Below are positions 36,358 through 44,002 of a DNA stretch of 44,002 bases, piece after piece. Origin of the DNA: Flavobacterium sp. ACAM 123 (lineage in GTDB: Bacteria > Bacteroidota > Bacteroidia > Flavobacteriales > Flavobacteriaceae); contig NZ_AJXL01000023.1 in assembly GCF_000264055.1 (NCBI RefSeq), positions 1 to 44,002 on the forward strand, in the 5' to 3' direction. The notes beneath the pieces were generated by a model. That model searched no databases, was not told the origin of the DNA, and saw only the letters and a list, made by a program, of their open reading frames with translations. The position numbers and the translations under genes were made by a program. The stretch's first letter is position 1; the number at the start of each line of letters is the position of its first letter.

Positions 36358-37638
36358 ATGAGTTCTATAGAAACACAAAAGAAGTCAATAACGTCAAACT
36401 TGACTTCACAAATACTGATTGCAATGGTTCTGGGAGCCATCTTAGGAGTAATAATTCACAACACTATTTCAGATGAAGCAGCTTTATCTTTTAGTAGTAA
36501 GGTAAAAATCCTTGCTACAGTTTTTATAAGATTGGTGCAAATGATTATTGCGCCATTAGTATTTACTACATTAGTTGTGGGTATTGCAAAGTTGGGAAAT
36601 GTTAGTGCAGTGGGTAGAATTGGAGGAAAAGCGTTAGGCTGGTTTTTTACAGCCTCTCTTATCTCTTTATTGCTGGGAATGTTTTTTGTGAATGTTCTTG
36701 AGCCTGGAGTAGGACTTAATTTATCTAATGTTGATTTGACGTCAGGATCAGAAGTGTTAGCTAAAACGCAGAGTATTTCTTTTGAAAATTTTATTGAACA
36801 TATTGTTCCAAAGAGTATATTTGAAGCACTAGCGACTAACGAAATCTTACAAATTGTTGTTTTTTCCATTTTCTTTGGTTTAGCTGCAGCATCAATTGGA
36901 GATTATGTAAAACCGGTTGTTACTGCATTAGATAAAATGTCACATATCATTTTAAAAATGGTAAATTATGTGATGAACTTTGCGCCAATCGGTGTTTTTG
37001 GCGCTATTGCTGGTGTTTTTGCTGTTAGGGATTTTCAAGAACTAGCAATCACTTATTTTAAATTTTTCGGTTCGTTTTTGATTGGTATTTCATCACTTTG
37101 GGTAGTATTAATTCTTGTGGGTTATATTTTCCTTAAAAGCAGAATGACAGTACTGTTAAAGAGAATTGTTAGTCCGTTAATTATTGCTTTCGGAACGACA
37201 AGCAGTGAAGCGGTTTTTCCAAAATTAACGGAGGAATTAGAGCGTTTTGGGGTAAAAGATAAAATTGTTTCATTTATGTTGCCTTTAGGTTATTCATTTA
37301 ACTTAGACGGCAGTATGATGTATATGACTTTTGCCAGTATTTTTATAGCGCAAGCCTATGGTATTGATTTGGACTTAGGAACTCAAATGACAATGCTATT
37401 GGTTTTGATGCTTACCAGTAAGGGAATTGCTGGTGTGCCTAGAGCAAGTTTAGTTGTTGTAGCAGCTACCTGTGGGATGTTTGATATTCCAATTGAAGGA
37501 ATTGCTTTGATATTGCCAATAGATCATTTTTGCGATATGTTTAGGAGTGCAACCAATGTTTTAGGGAATGCACTAGCCACTTCGGTGGTGGGACAATGGG
37601 AAGAAAATAATGAAATAGATATTGTTTCATTAGACTAA
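36358..37638 (+). CDS. Dicarboxylate/amino acid:cation symporter, DAACS family (copy A)
   Basis: A 426-residue secondary transporter of the GltP/DctA family. Eight-helix plus two-hairpin architecture is apparent, with HP1 TTSSEAVFP, the HP2/TM7 motif SFNLDGSMMY and the substrate-site region in TM8 DHFCDMFRSATNVLGN. The Arg in DMFRS matches the substrate-binding Arg of GltPh. Where GltPh and copy B carry an Asp in the sodium-site motif, this copy has Asn (VLGN), which may mean different cation coupling. That is inference. Substrate (glutamate, aspartate, succinate or fumarate) is not fixed by sequence. A terminator follows. Confidence 0.93.
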   Translation: MSSIETQKKSITSNLTSQILIAMVLGAILGVIIHNTISDEAALSFSSKVKILATVFIRLVQMIIAPLVFTTLVVGIAKLGNVSAVGRIGGKALGWFFTASLISLLLGMFFVNVLEPGVGLNLSNVDLTSGSEVLAKTQSISFENFIEHIVPKSIFEALATNEILQIVVFSIFFGLAAASIGDYVKPVVTALDKMSHIILKMVNYVMNFAPIGVFGAIAGVFAVRDFQELAITYFKFFGSFLIGISSLWVVLILVGYIFLKSRMTVLLKRIVSPLIIAFGTTSSEAVFPKLTEELERFGVKDKIVSFMLPLGYSFNLDGSMMYMTFASIFIAQAYGIDLDLGTQMTMLLVLMLTSKGIAGVPRASLVVVAATCGMFDIPIEGIALILPIDHFCDMFRSATNVLGNALATSVVGQWEENNEIDIVSLD

Positions 37639-37646
37639 AAGACATG

Positions 37647-37675
37647 AAAAACTCCTCGATTTTGAGGAGTTTTTT
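37647..37675 (+). terminator. Intrinsic terminator between the two symporter genes
   Basis: An 11-bp stem AAAAACTCCTC / GAGGAGTTTTT with loop GATTTT, followed by TTTTTATTTT. Confidence 0.92.
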
Positions 37676-37682
37676 ATTTTTG

Positions 37683-37690
37683 TATATTTG
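37683..37690 (+). promoter_or_regulatory. Probable -7 promoter element of the second symporter gene
   Basis: TATATTTG, a perfect TAnnTTTG, directly after the terminator. Its transcript would start near 37695, which argues for the ATG at 37720 as start and not the ATG at 37696. Confidence 0.5.
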
Positions 37691-37719
37691 GCTTGATGGC
37701 CAAAAATAAAATTAAAATT

Positions 37720-39000
37720 ATGAAAAAACTTGCGATGCATTGGAAGATCTTAATAGGAATGATATTAGGATTGCTGTTTGGCTTATTAATGAAGAATTTA
37801 GAACAAAAAGGGATTATTGTTGACTGGATTAAACCCTTTGGCACCATTTTTATAAACCTTCTTAAAATGATAGCGGTTCCTTTAATCGTGGTTTCCTTAA
37901 TCGTGGGTTTAGCCGATCTAAAGGATATTTCAAAACTTTCAAAACTGGGTGGGAGAACGGTATTGTTTTATTTATGCTCCACCGTAATAGCTGTTACTAT
38001 TGGTTTAGGATTAGCCAATCTAATAAAACCAGGTAGGTATATCAATCAAGAATCGAGAGAGAGTTTAATCCAAAATTTTTCGGTGGATGCCTCTCAAAAA
38101 ATAGAAATGGCAGCGAGTGCAAAAAAAAATGGCCCTCTTCAACCCTTGATTGATATCGTTCCAGATAATTTTTTTAAAGCTTTGAGTGACAATGGAAGCA
38201 TGCTACAAGTTATACTTTTCGTGATCCTTCTTGGTATTGGTCTTATCCTTGTCGAAGAAGAAAAAGCTAAACCTGTTGTTGACTTTTTTAAAGGTTTGAA
38301 TGATGTTATTATGAAAATTATTGACATTATAATGTTGTTTTCACCCTACGGTGTTTTTGCTTTGATGGCGTCGTTGATGGTTGAAATTCCTGATTTCAGC
38401 ACCTTAGGTGCTTTAGGAATCTACGGATTAACAGTTTTGTTAGGATTATTTATCATGGCTTTCGTACTTTATCCTATCTTGTTATTGATTTTTGCAAAAG
38501 TAAATCCAATAAAATTTTTCAAAGCCATTGCGCCTGCTCAATTATTAGCTTTTTCGACAAGTTCAAGTGCCGCTACATTACCGGTTACTATGGAATGCGT
38601 AACAGAGCATATTGGAGTTGATGAAGAAGTATCCAGTTTTGTCTTACCGTTAGGTGCTACGGTAAATATGGATGGTACAAGTTTATATCAGGCAGTAGCA
38701 GCCATCTTTATAGCTCAGGCGATGCTTCCAAATCCTTTAGACTTAAATACGCAGTTGATGATCGTGGTAACTGCAACTCTTGCTTCAATTGGTTCTGCAG
38801 CGGTTCCTAGCGCCGGTATGGTCATGCTTGTTATTGTTTTAGGTCAAGCTGGAATTCCTGAGGCGGGACTGGCACTTATCTTTGCCATTGACCGACCTTT
38901 AGATATGTGTAGGACTGTCGTAAACGTGACTAGTGACTCTACGGTTGCTACAATTGTGGCAAAATCAGTTGGGAAATTACACCATCCCAAAGATTTCTAG
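37720..39000 (+). CDS. Dicarboxylate/amino acid:cation symporter, DAACS family (copy B)
   Basis: A 426-residue secondary transporter. HP1 carries TSSSAATLP, the TM7 motif is VNMDGTSLYQ, and TM8 reads DRPLDMCRTVVNVTSD, with the Asp and Arg of the substrate and sodium sites of GltPh preserved. This is closer to the sodium-coupled archaeal and eukaryotic glutamate transporter style than copy A. The frame is open to the TTG at 37693, but a promoter at 37683-37690 favours the ATG at 37720 (MKKLAMHWK). Copies A and B are clearly diverged, so they probably differ in substrate or coupling ion. Confidence 0.92.
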   Translation: MKKLAMHWKILIGMILGLLFGLLMKNLEQKGIIVDWIKPFGTIFINLLKMIAVPLIVVSLIVGLADLKDISKLSKLGGRTVLFYLCSTVIAVTIGLGLANLIKPGRYINQESRESLIQNFSVDASQKIEMAASAKKNGPLQPLIDIVPDNFFKALSDNGSMLQVILFVILLGIGLILVEEEKAKPVVDFFKGLNDVIMKIIDIIMLFSPYGVFALMASLMVEIPDFSTLGALGIYGLTVLLGLFIMAFVLYPILLLIFAKVNPIKFFKAIAPAQLLAFSTSSSAATLPVTMECVTEHIGVDEEVSSFVLPLGATVNMDGTSLYQAVAAIFIAQAMLPNPLDLNTQLMIVVTATLASIGSAAVPSAGMVMLVIVLGQAGIPEAGLALIFAIDRPLDMCRTVVNVTSDSTVATIVAKSVGKLHHPKDF

Positions 39001-39256
39001 GTTTATTTTAATACCATACAAAGTGTTTTTAGTATACGTTTAGCCGTTCGGTTTATTTATTTAAGGTTAAATATCTTGAGTATATTTTACTTTGGCGGCT
39101 TTCTTTTTAATTTGTTACTAATTTTAAGGTAACGTTTTAACGCTGAGTAGTAAACTTGATTGTAAGATATTTCTTTTTGTTAATTTGGATACTTTATTAA
39201 ATGTATGTGTTGGCAATCAGTTATATAAATGAATATTTGATTCACAAAAGTAATTT

Positions 39257-39862
39257 ATGTTCCATCTACGAATAATTTTATTTCTTTTTTCATTTAACAT
39301 GTTTGGCAATGGTCCCATTGTTGAAACTCCCTTACCCTCTAGAAAAGTAATTGTAAAGTTAATGATTGTAGCAGCAAATAATTTGTCTGAGTGTAAATTC
39401 GAGCAATCGTTAGAAGCGTCAAGCTTAGCATTAAAGTATGCTATTGACAGCGATGACGATTATCTTGTAGCACAGTCCTATAATATGATTGCAGCTAATT
39501 ATGAAGAACTGTCTGAAGTTGATAAAGAAATTTTTTATTACAAAAAAGGACTTTCCTACCCGAATAGAACTACTAATGACATTATCAAGAATTCGTTAAA
39601 TAATAATTTAGGGAATATGTATTGTTTTGAAACAAAGAATCTTGATCAAGGAATAAATTATTACGAAAAAGCAATAGAATACAGCACTAATATTGCATCT
39701 GCCAGAGGTACCTATATTACAAAAACGAATCTTGCTTGGGCATAATTTTTTAAGGGTAGTTTTGACAAAGGAGAGCTTTATTTGGACTATATCCACTGTT
39801 ATAGTTTAAAAGCTTCTCTTCGAATACTAAAAAAAGACAATTGCGAAATAATACTAAACTAA
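39257..39862 (+). pseudogene. Truncated TPR protein (probable pseudogene)
   Basis: An exported-like N-terminus (hydrophobic residues 5-15, then FGNGPIVETPLP) is followed by TPR-like helical repeats: ANNLSECKFEQSLEASSLAL, AQSYNMIAANYEELSEVDKE and NLGNMYCFETKNLDQGINYY. The frame stops at a TAA at 39743-39745 inside what looks like another TPR (TNLAWA), and the same frame then continues as FFKGSFDKGELYLD to a TAA at 39860. Bacteroidetes proteins of this style are normally much longer and end in a helix-turn-helix or histidine-kinase part, which is absent here. This is a 5' remnant, though the first 162 codons could still be translated. Confidence 0.6.
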
Positions 39863-39923
39863 TTTTAGTTCAAATGACTTCATGATAGCTTTTTAATTAA
39901 AAGAATTTCAAAGAAGCCCATTC

Positions 39924-40393
39924 TTATTTAATAGCCATAGTTTTTGCTGTTTTTTTCCTGTCGCCTTCTTTTTTGGCAATATCATTATGCAGTATGCCAT
40001 ATTTGTAATTAGCATTGACATGTTGTATCAGTGTAATTCGGAAGATTAAAAGATCTGGATAAGGATTGATAACTAAACTCTTTTCAATAGTAATTCTCGT
40101 TACTTTTAGTCTCTTATTTCTTTTCTATTTTTTATGAAGTAATAGCAACTATCTTGCGATGCAATTCAATTTTAAAATCCTCTTTCTTTAGACCAGGAAT
40201 TGCTAGTTTGATTTCAATTTTCTTATCTGTTGCTTTCCTATTATATCGGTATGAGTTCCTAATCTAGAGTAACTAAGATCAGTCATTTCGATAAAATCGC
40301 TAGAGAAAAAATCATCAAAAAAGATATTAATTGTTGGTAAAAAACTAGATTTTGACGATGGAACAGATCTTTTTTATTTACTAATGCTTCCAT
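39924..40393 (-). pseudogene. Decayed small heat-shock protein (Hsp20) gene
   Basis: Reading the minus strand from the ATG at 40393 (MEALVNKK) and allowing frame changes gives the Hsp20 order: FLPTINIFFDDFFSSDF, then KATDKKIEIKLAIPGLKKED (the alpha-crystallin core, normally AAPGLKKEDF), FKIELHRKIVAITS, then FSYQSLSRSFNLP, and the tail DIAKKEGDRKKTAKTMAIK ending at 39924. At least two or three frameshifts and three stops break it (TAA after ITS, TAA after KIEKK, TGA before KEFSY). It has lost function. The gap 39863-40547 otherwise holds only the helicase terminator. Confidence 0.88.
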
Positions 40394-40483
40394 AATTGTT
40401 TGGTTTTAAATAATTACAAACTAGGATTAAAACCAGATAATAAAATATAATTTATCAATCTCTATAATATTTAATGGCACAAT

Positions 40484-40520
40484 AAAAAAAACACCTTTCC
40501 CTTATTAGGAGAAGGTGTTT
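40484..40520 (-). terminator. Intrinsic terminator of the DEAD-box helicase gene
   Basis: The stem AAACACCTT / AAGGTGTTT, extended by TCC/GGA inside with a bulged G, is flanked by a run of A (T on the minus transcript), 27 bases after the stop at 40548. Confidence 0.85.
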
Positions 40521-40547
40521 CTTACCGTGAATTAGTAGAAAAACGGA

Positions 40548-41807
40548 TTAGTACCAGCGCTTTTTATTTTGCTTTGAAGCATCTGACTTTCTTGATTTAT
40601 GAGCTCCACCGCTTCTGTTTGAATTTTTGGGTTTTGTAGATCCGCCAGGTGCTGTTTCCGGACTTCCAGAGTGCCATGGATAAGGATGATCACTTATGAT
40701 TTTCACATCAACTTTAATTAATTTCTGGATGTCTTTCCAGTAGGTATGCTCATCTTTACTGCAAAAAGAGATAGCGACACCGCCATTTCCAGCACGTCCT
40801 GTTCTTCCTATTCGGTGAACGTATGTTTCAGGAATGTTAGGCAAATCAAAGTTAATAACGTAAGGCAATTGATCAATATCAATTCCACGAGCTGCAATAT
40901 CAGTAGCCACAAGAACGCCAACTTCTTTATTTTTGAAAGCTTCTAACACACGTTGTCTTGCATTTTGAGATTTATCCCCATGTATGGCCTCAGCTGCGAT
41001 ACCGTTTTTGCGTAAAGCTTTCACAACATTGTCTGCGCCGTGCTTTGTTCTTGAAAAAACTAAAACATCAGACAAGTCTTGATTCTTTATTAAATGGTAT
41101 AACAAGTTTCGTTTTTCAGTTTTTTCAACAAAATAGACATGTTGTTCTACATTTTCAGCTGTTGATGAAACAGGAGAAACGGTTACTGTTTCTGGATTTG
41201 TTAAAAATATCTCAGCCAGTTCGCGAATTGCGATTGGCATTGTTGCAGAGAAAAATAATGTTTGTCTATTTTTAGGAGTAAGCTTTACGATTTTTTTTAC
41301 ATCGTTTACAAAACCCATATCAAGCATTTGATCTGCTTCATCAAGTACTAATGCGTGCAAATGATCTAAATCAATAAAACCTTGTTTGTGTAAATCAAGT
41401 AATCTTCCTGGAGTTGCAATTAAAATATCGACACCGTTTCTAAGAGCATCAACTTGCGGGTTTTGTGAAACGCCACCAAAAATGGTAAGTTGGGTAAGGT
41501 TAGTGTATTTACCGTAAGTGTCAAAACTTTGTCCAATCTGCACTGCTAGTTCTCGCGTTGGGGTAACTACTAATGCACGAATTTGTTTTGCTTTTTTTGA
41601 GGAGCCCACAATGCGATGCAATTGATGTATAATAGGTATGGCGAAAGCTGCTGTTTTTCCTGTTCCTGTTTGTGCACAACCAATCAAATCCTTCCCTGCT
41701 AATACCAGTGGAATAGATTGCTCTTGAATGGGTGTGGGGTTAGTATAGCCTTGTTCATATACGGCTCTTTGTATACTTTTTGAAAGTGATAAATCTTCGA
41801 ATAACAT
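40548..41807 (-). CDS. DEAD-box RNA helicase, RhlE-like
   Basis: A 419-residue ATP-dependent RNA helicase. Motifs in order: Q motif (TNPTPIQEQSIP), Walker A AQTGTGKT, PTRELAVQ, TPGRLLDL, DEAD (VLDEADQML), SAT, VFSRTKHGAD, ATDIAARGIDI and HRIGRTGRAG. The C-terminus is a short basic, Ser/Gly/Asn-rich tail (SGGAHKSRKSDASKQNKKRW) likely to bind RNA. RhlE-like proteins take part in RNA decay, ribosome assembly and cold adaptation. The leader holds a 5' hairpin and a perfect -7 element, so it may be regulated at the RNA level. Confidence 0.95.
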   Translation of the reverse strand: MLFEDLSLSKSIQRAVYEQGYTNPTPIQEQSIPLVLAGKDLIGCAQTGTGKTAAFAIPIIHQLHRIVGSSKKAKQIRALVVTPTRELAVQIGQSFDTYGKYTNLTQLTIFGGVSQNPQVDALRNGVDILIATPGRLLDLHKQGFIDLDHLHALVLDEADQMLDMGFVNDVKKIVKLTPKNRQTLFFSATMPIAIRELAEIFLTNPETVTVSPVSSTAENVEQHVYFVEKTEKRNLLYHLIKNQDLSDVLVFSRTKHGADNVVKALRKNGIAAEAIHGDKSQNARQRVLEAFKNKEVGVLVATDIAARGIDIDQLPYVINFDLPNIPETYVHRIGRTGRAGNGGVAISFCSKDEHTYWKDIQKLIKVDVKIISDHPYPWHSGSPETAPGGSTKPKNSNRSGGAHKSRKSDASKQNKKRWY

Positions 41808-41822
41808 ATTTTTGAAATTAAA

Positions 41823-41846
41823 TATCCTCTATTAAGTGCGAGGATA
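41823..41846 (-). promoter_or_regulatory. 5' leader hairpin of the DEAD-box helicase mRNA
   Basis: The perfect inverted repeat TATCCTC / GAGGATA with a 10-nt loop lies between the -7 element at 41854 and the ATG at 41807. The predicted transcript would begin within a few bases of the stem, so the mRNA has a stem-loop at its 5' end. Confidence 0.55.
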
Positions 41847-41853
41847 GTTTTTG

Positions 41854-41861
41854 CAAATATA
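41854..41861 (-). promoter_or_regulatory. Probable -7 promoter element of the helicase gene
   Basis: Minus strand TATATTTG, a perfect TAnnTTTG, placing the transcript start near 41848, just before the hairpin. Confidence 0.5.
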
Positions 41862-41940
41862 GTATTATTATTTTTGATGCTTATTTATTACCGTTGTTCA
41901 TGTGGATTTATACTTGTTGTCAAAGGTCTGTGGGAGATAA

Positions 41941-42978
41941 TTAAATGATGCTATTGTTGGCTTTTATAAAATCAGTTACTAAGTATCCAATTAGCTTACC
42001 TATCAGATGATCGTTTTTTTCTTCTCCTAAATCCGGTGCACCTTCACAGATGTGTAAATAAGATGCATTTTTGTGTTTGCCGAAAAAAGAAATAAACTGC
42101 CTGAGTTCTTCTATTGAGAAACCACTCAAAGTCATGGCGCTGCTCGCAATATTTGGTATGGCATCTAAATCGATTTCAATTCCGAAAAAATCAGTTTTTA
42201 TAAAATCAAGGGCACTAAACATTTCTTGGTTGAACTCTTTTTCCTTCCTGATAGCTAGGCTATCATACGTATTATAACGGACTCGGTCCTCTGTTTTTTT
42301 AATTAGATCTAAAACACTCTTAGAGGTGTAGTTTTCATGTAATCCAAAAATAAAATATTTTTTAAGAAAGCCTTCTTCGTAAGCGTATGAAAATCCATTG
42401 CCGCTATGGCGTCCTTCTAGAATTCGAAAGTCAGAATGAGCGTCAAAGTTAATAGCATTTACCGATTTTCCTTTTGCAAGGGCAGTACCTTTTATGTTAC
42501 CGTAAGAATTATTGTGACCACCGCCAATTATTATCGGTGTTTTACCGGATTTGATGATGTTAAAAACAATATGAGAAACGTCTTTGTCTATTTTTTCCAC
42601 TAATTGACTTAACTTGGAACGGTCATCGATATCATGGAAATTTAAATGTTCGACTTCTTTCATTTCTTCGGAAACATTAACCTGCCCTAAAACAATAATT
42701 TGGCTCCCTTTACAAAAACGATTGTGCTGTATATTTGCGATATTTTTGATAGCTGTGTCCCATGCTGAAGCTGTTCCTGGTCTTCCAAAATTAGCTCTTA
42801 CTCCTATATCTTCAGGGATTCCTAACAAAACATACTTGGCTTCAGAAGTGTGTAAAAATGTAATGGGATCCACTCCTTTTGGTATCGTAATCATTTTTTC
42901 TCCAAATTTTATTTCGCCACTTCTGTGGTTGGTAATTTTGACAAGGTCATTCATTGTAAAAGGCAGAAGCTTTTCCAT
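41941..42978 (-). CDS. Arginase-superfamily hydrolase, formimidoylglutamase-like
   Basis: A 345-residue ureohydrolase-fold enzyme with a binuclear Mn site: His in GGGHNNSYGN, the DAHSD set in NFDAHSDFR, and the Asp pair in IEIDLDAIPNIAS. Family members hydrolyse guanidino or formimino compounds. Flavobacterial proteins of this type are usually called formimidoylglutamase (HutG), a step of histidine breakdown, but no hut genes are near, so arginase or agmatinase-like activity is possible. The ATG at 42978 follows a perfect -7 element by 18 bases. Divergent from the coiled-coil gene. Confidence 0.8.
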   Translation of the reverse strand: MEKLLPFTMNDLVKITNHRSGEIKFGEKMITIPKGVDPITFLHTSEAKYVLLGIPEDIGVRANFGRPGTASAWDTAIKNIANIQHNRFCKGSQIIVLGQVNVSEEMKEVEHLNFHDIDDRSKLSQLVEKIDKDVSHIVFNIIKSGKTPIIIGGGHNNSYGNIKGTALAKGKSVNAINFDAHSDFRILEGRHSGNGFSYAYEEGFLKKYFIFGLHENYTSKSVLDLIKKTEDRVRYNTYDSLAIRKEKEFNQEMFSALDFIKTDFFGIEIDLDAIPNIASSAMTLSGFSIEELRQFISFFGKHKNASYLHICEGAPDLGEEKNDHLIGKLIGYLVTDFIKANNSII

Positions 42979-42995
42979 AAAAAAAATAATTTTTT

Positions 42996-43003
42996 CAAAA
43001 ATA
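42996..43003 (-). promoter_or_regulatory. Probable -7 promoter element of the formimidoylglutamase-like gene
   Basis: Minus strand TATTTTTG, a perfect TAnnTTTG, ending 18 bases before the ATG at 42978. Confidence 0.4.
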
Positions 43004-43046
43004 CTATAATTGTGTTAACTTACGTTAGTACTTCAATATATATTGT

Positions 43047-43054
43047 TAAATTTG
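43047..43054 (+). promoter_or_regulatory. Probable -7 promoter element of the coiled-coil protein gene
   Basis: TAAATTTG, a perfect TAnnTTTG, ending 19 bases before the ATG at 43073. It makes the TTG at 43043 unlikely as a start. Confidence 0.45.
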
Positions 43055-43072
43055 AAAAAAAAATATTTTAAA

Positions 43073-43963
43073 ATGGAAGATCAAAAAAGTAGTTCAAGTC
43101 TCAAGGTAGTAATCGCTGTATTAGCGGTTTTATTAGTGGGAAGCTTAATTTACATATTTAAGGTTACTTCTGATGTAAAAACAGTTCAAACAGAATTGAA
43201 AACTACGATGAGTGACAAAGAAGTAGTCATGAAAGATTTACAAGAATTAAAAACAACTTATGATGCAGCAATTTCTGAGAATACTTCAATGTCTGATGAA
43301 TTGATTCAAGAAAGAGACAAAGTGGTGAGTTTAATGGCTGATTTAAACAAGTCCAAAGGGGATGTGGCTTCAATGAATAAATACAAAACCCAATTTAATG
43401 CGCTTCAAAAAAACATGAAAGTTTTGATTGCTGAGAACGCAAATTTGAAAAAAGAAAATATAACCTTAACTACGCAACGTGATAGTACGGCAGTTGTCCT
43501 TGGAGTTTCTAAAAAATACAATGAGACTTTAGTTGGACAAAACGAAGAGTTAGCGAAAGCGGTAGAGAAAGGTGCTAAGTTGACTGTTTTAAATATGAAA
43601 ACGTCAGCTTACAAAGTTAGAAATTCAGGTAAACAAATCGAAACGGATAAGGCCAGAAGAGCAGATGTTCTTAAAATTAGTTTTACAATTGCTGAAAATC
43701 AAATTGCGAAATCAGGTGATAAAACGTACTATGTACAAGTAATAGATAGCAAAAACAATGTTTTAGGAGATAAAAAGATCATCAATTTTGGTGATGACAC
43801 ATTGACGTATAGCTTCATGACTGTTGTGAAATATGAAAATAAAACAGTTCAGGTTACTGAAAATTTACCAGGAAAGGATTTTGAAAAAGGAACCTACTTT
43901 GTAAATGTCTTCGATAAAAATCAAATGGTTTCAAAAACTAGTTTTGTTTTTAGAATAGTATAA
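43073..43963 (+). CDS. Membrane-anchored coiled-coil protein of unknown function
   Basis: About 296 residues. A short cytoplasmic head (MEDQKSSSS) is followed by one membrane helix (about 11-31: VVIAVLAVLLVGSLIYIF), a long coiled coil (about 36-175, heptads rich in Lys, Glu, Leu and Met) and a beta-rich C-terminal part (about 195-296: ADVLKISFTIAENQ, YYVQVIDSKNN). It has no Walker motifs. From memory, relatives are sometimes named chromosome partitioning protein ParA, which this sequence does not support. The ATG at 43073 follows a perfect -7 element. Confidence 0.82.
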   Translation: MEDQKSSSSLKVVIAVLAVLLVGSLIYIFKVTSDVKTVQTELKTTMSDKEVVMKDLQELKTTYDAAISENTSMSDELIQERDKVVSLMADLNKSKGDVASMNKYKTQFNALQKNMKVLIAENANLKKENITLTTQRDSTAVVLGVSKKYNETLVGQNEELAKAVEKGAKLTVLNMKTSAYKVRNSGKQIETDKARRADVLKISFTIAENQIAKSGDKTYYVQVIDSKNNVLGDKKIINFGDDTLTYSFMTVVKYENKTVQVTENLPGKDFEKGTYFVNVFDKNQMVSKTSFVFRIV

Positions 43964-43976
43964 AATTTTACGTCAT

Positions 43977-44002
43977 AAAAAAAGAGGAGCTCACTGGCTC
44001 CT
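43977..44002. terminator. Terminator-like hairpin at the right edge
   Basis: AGGAGC / GCTCCT (6-bp stem, loop TCACTG) preceded by a run of seven A. It could end the coiled-coil gene, but the T tract would lie beyond the window, so the A run also suits a minus-strand gene outside. Confidence 0.6.

Overview
This is chromosomal DNA from a member of the Bacteroidota, most likely a Flavobacterium or a close relative. The evidence is the low G+C content, many perfect copies of the Bacteroidetes -7 promoter element TAnnTTTG just upstream of genes, many lipoprotein signals, and a family repertoire typical of Flavobacteriaceae: the LptD-like and TamB-like outer-membrane assembly proteins, a GH3 plus beta-lactamase-fold fusion, BshA, an MCE protein beside HdrC/HdrB-like iron-sulfur proteins, and DUF4159. 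The genus is inferred from protein style only.

Layout. 1-2.0 kb: an NlpC/P60 peptidase and a thiolase, both on minus. 2.2-2.65 kb: three tRNA genes (Ser-GCU, Pro-UGG, Arg-UCU) with a promoter and a terminator. 2.7-6.2 kb: a VanX-type D-Ala-D-Ala dipeptidase lipoprotein on plus, convergent with a compact minus operon (AI-2E-type membrane protein, THUMP-like methyltransferase, secreted protein of unknown function). 6.2-9.5 kb: two closely related M43 zinc metalloprotease lipoproteins separated and followed by unusually long AT-rich spacers. 9.5-12.0 kb: DUF4159 protein, rsmE and tsaD on minus. 12.1-16.6 kb: a very large tamB-like gene on plus. 17.1-20.5 kb: pfkA, gap, a BadF/NagK-like sugar kinase and a frameshifted mgsA. 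20.5-23.7 kb: ridA and the LptD-like gene on minus. 23.8-33.4 kb: a long plus-strand run with an amidase, an MCE protein, an HdrC/HdrB-like pair, a small protein of unknown function, the GH3 fusion, bshA and a lipoprotein with a frameshift in its signal peptide. 33.5-35.0 kb: an outer-membrane barrel protein and a decayed LpxH-like phosphoesterase pseudogene. 35.2-39.0 kb: aroC and two adjacent dicarboxylate/amino-acid:cation symporters. 39.2-40.4 kb: a graveyard with a truncated TPR gene and a decayed hsp20. 40.5-44 kb: a DEAD-box helicase with a leader hairpin, a formimidoylglutamase-like protein and a membrane-anchored coiled-coil protein.

Functionally the window is mostly housekeeping: envelope biogenesis and peptidoglycan turnover (NlpC/P60, VanX-like, amidase, LptD, TamB, MCE, GH3), central carbon metabolism (pfkA, gap, thiolase), translation (tRNAs, rsmE, tsaD) and thiol chemistry (bshA). 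I see no phage, CRISPR array, insertion sequence, secretion island or defence island, and I do not claim a new system.

What stands out is decay. One mgsA, one lipoprotein, one phosphoesterase, one TPR gene and one hsp20 are broken, and at least three of the lesions sit in runs of A. The hsp20, phosphoesterase and TPR genes are convincing pseudogenes. The mgsA and lipoprotein lesions are single-base indels in or next to A runs and could equally be assembly errors.
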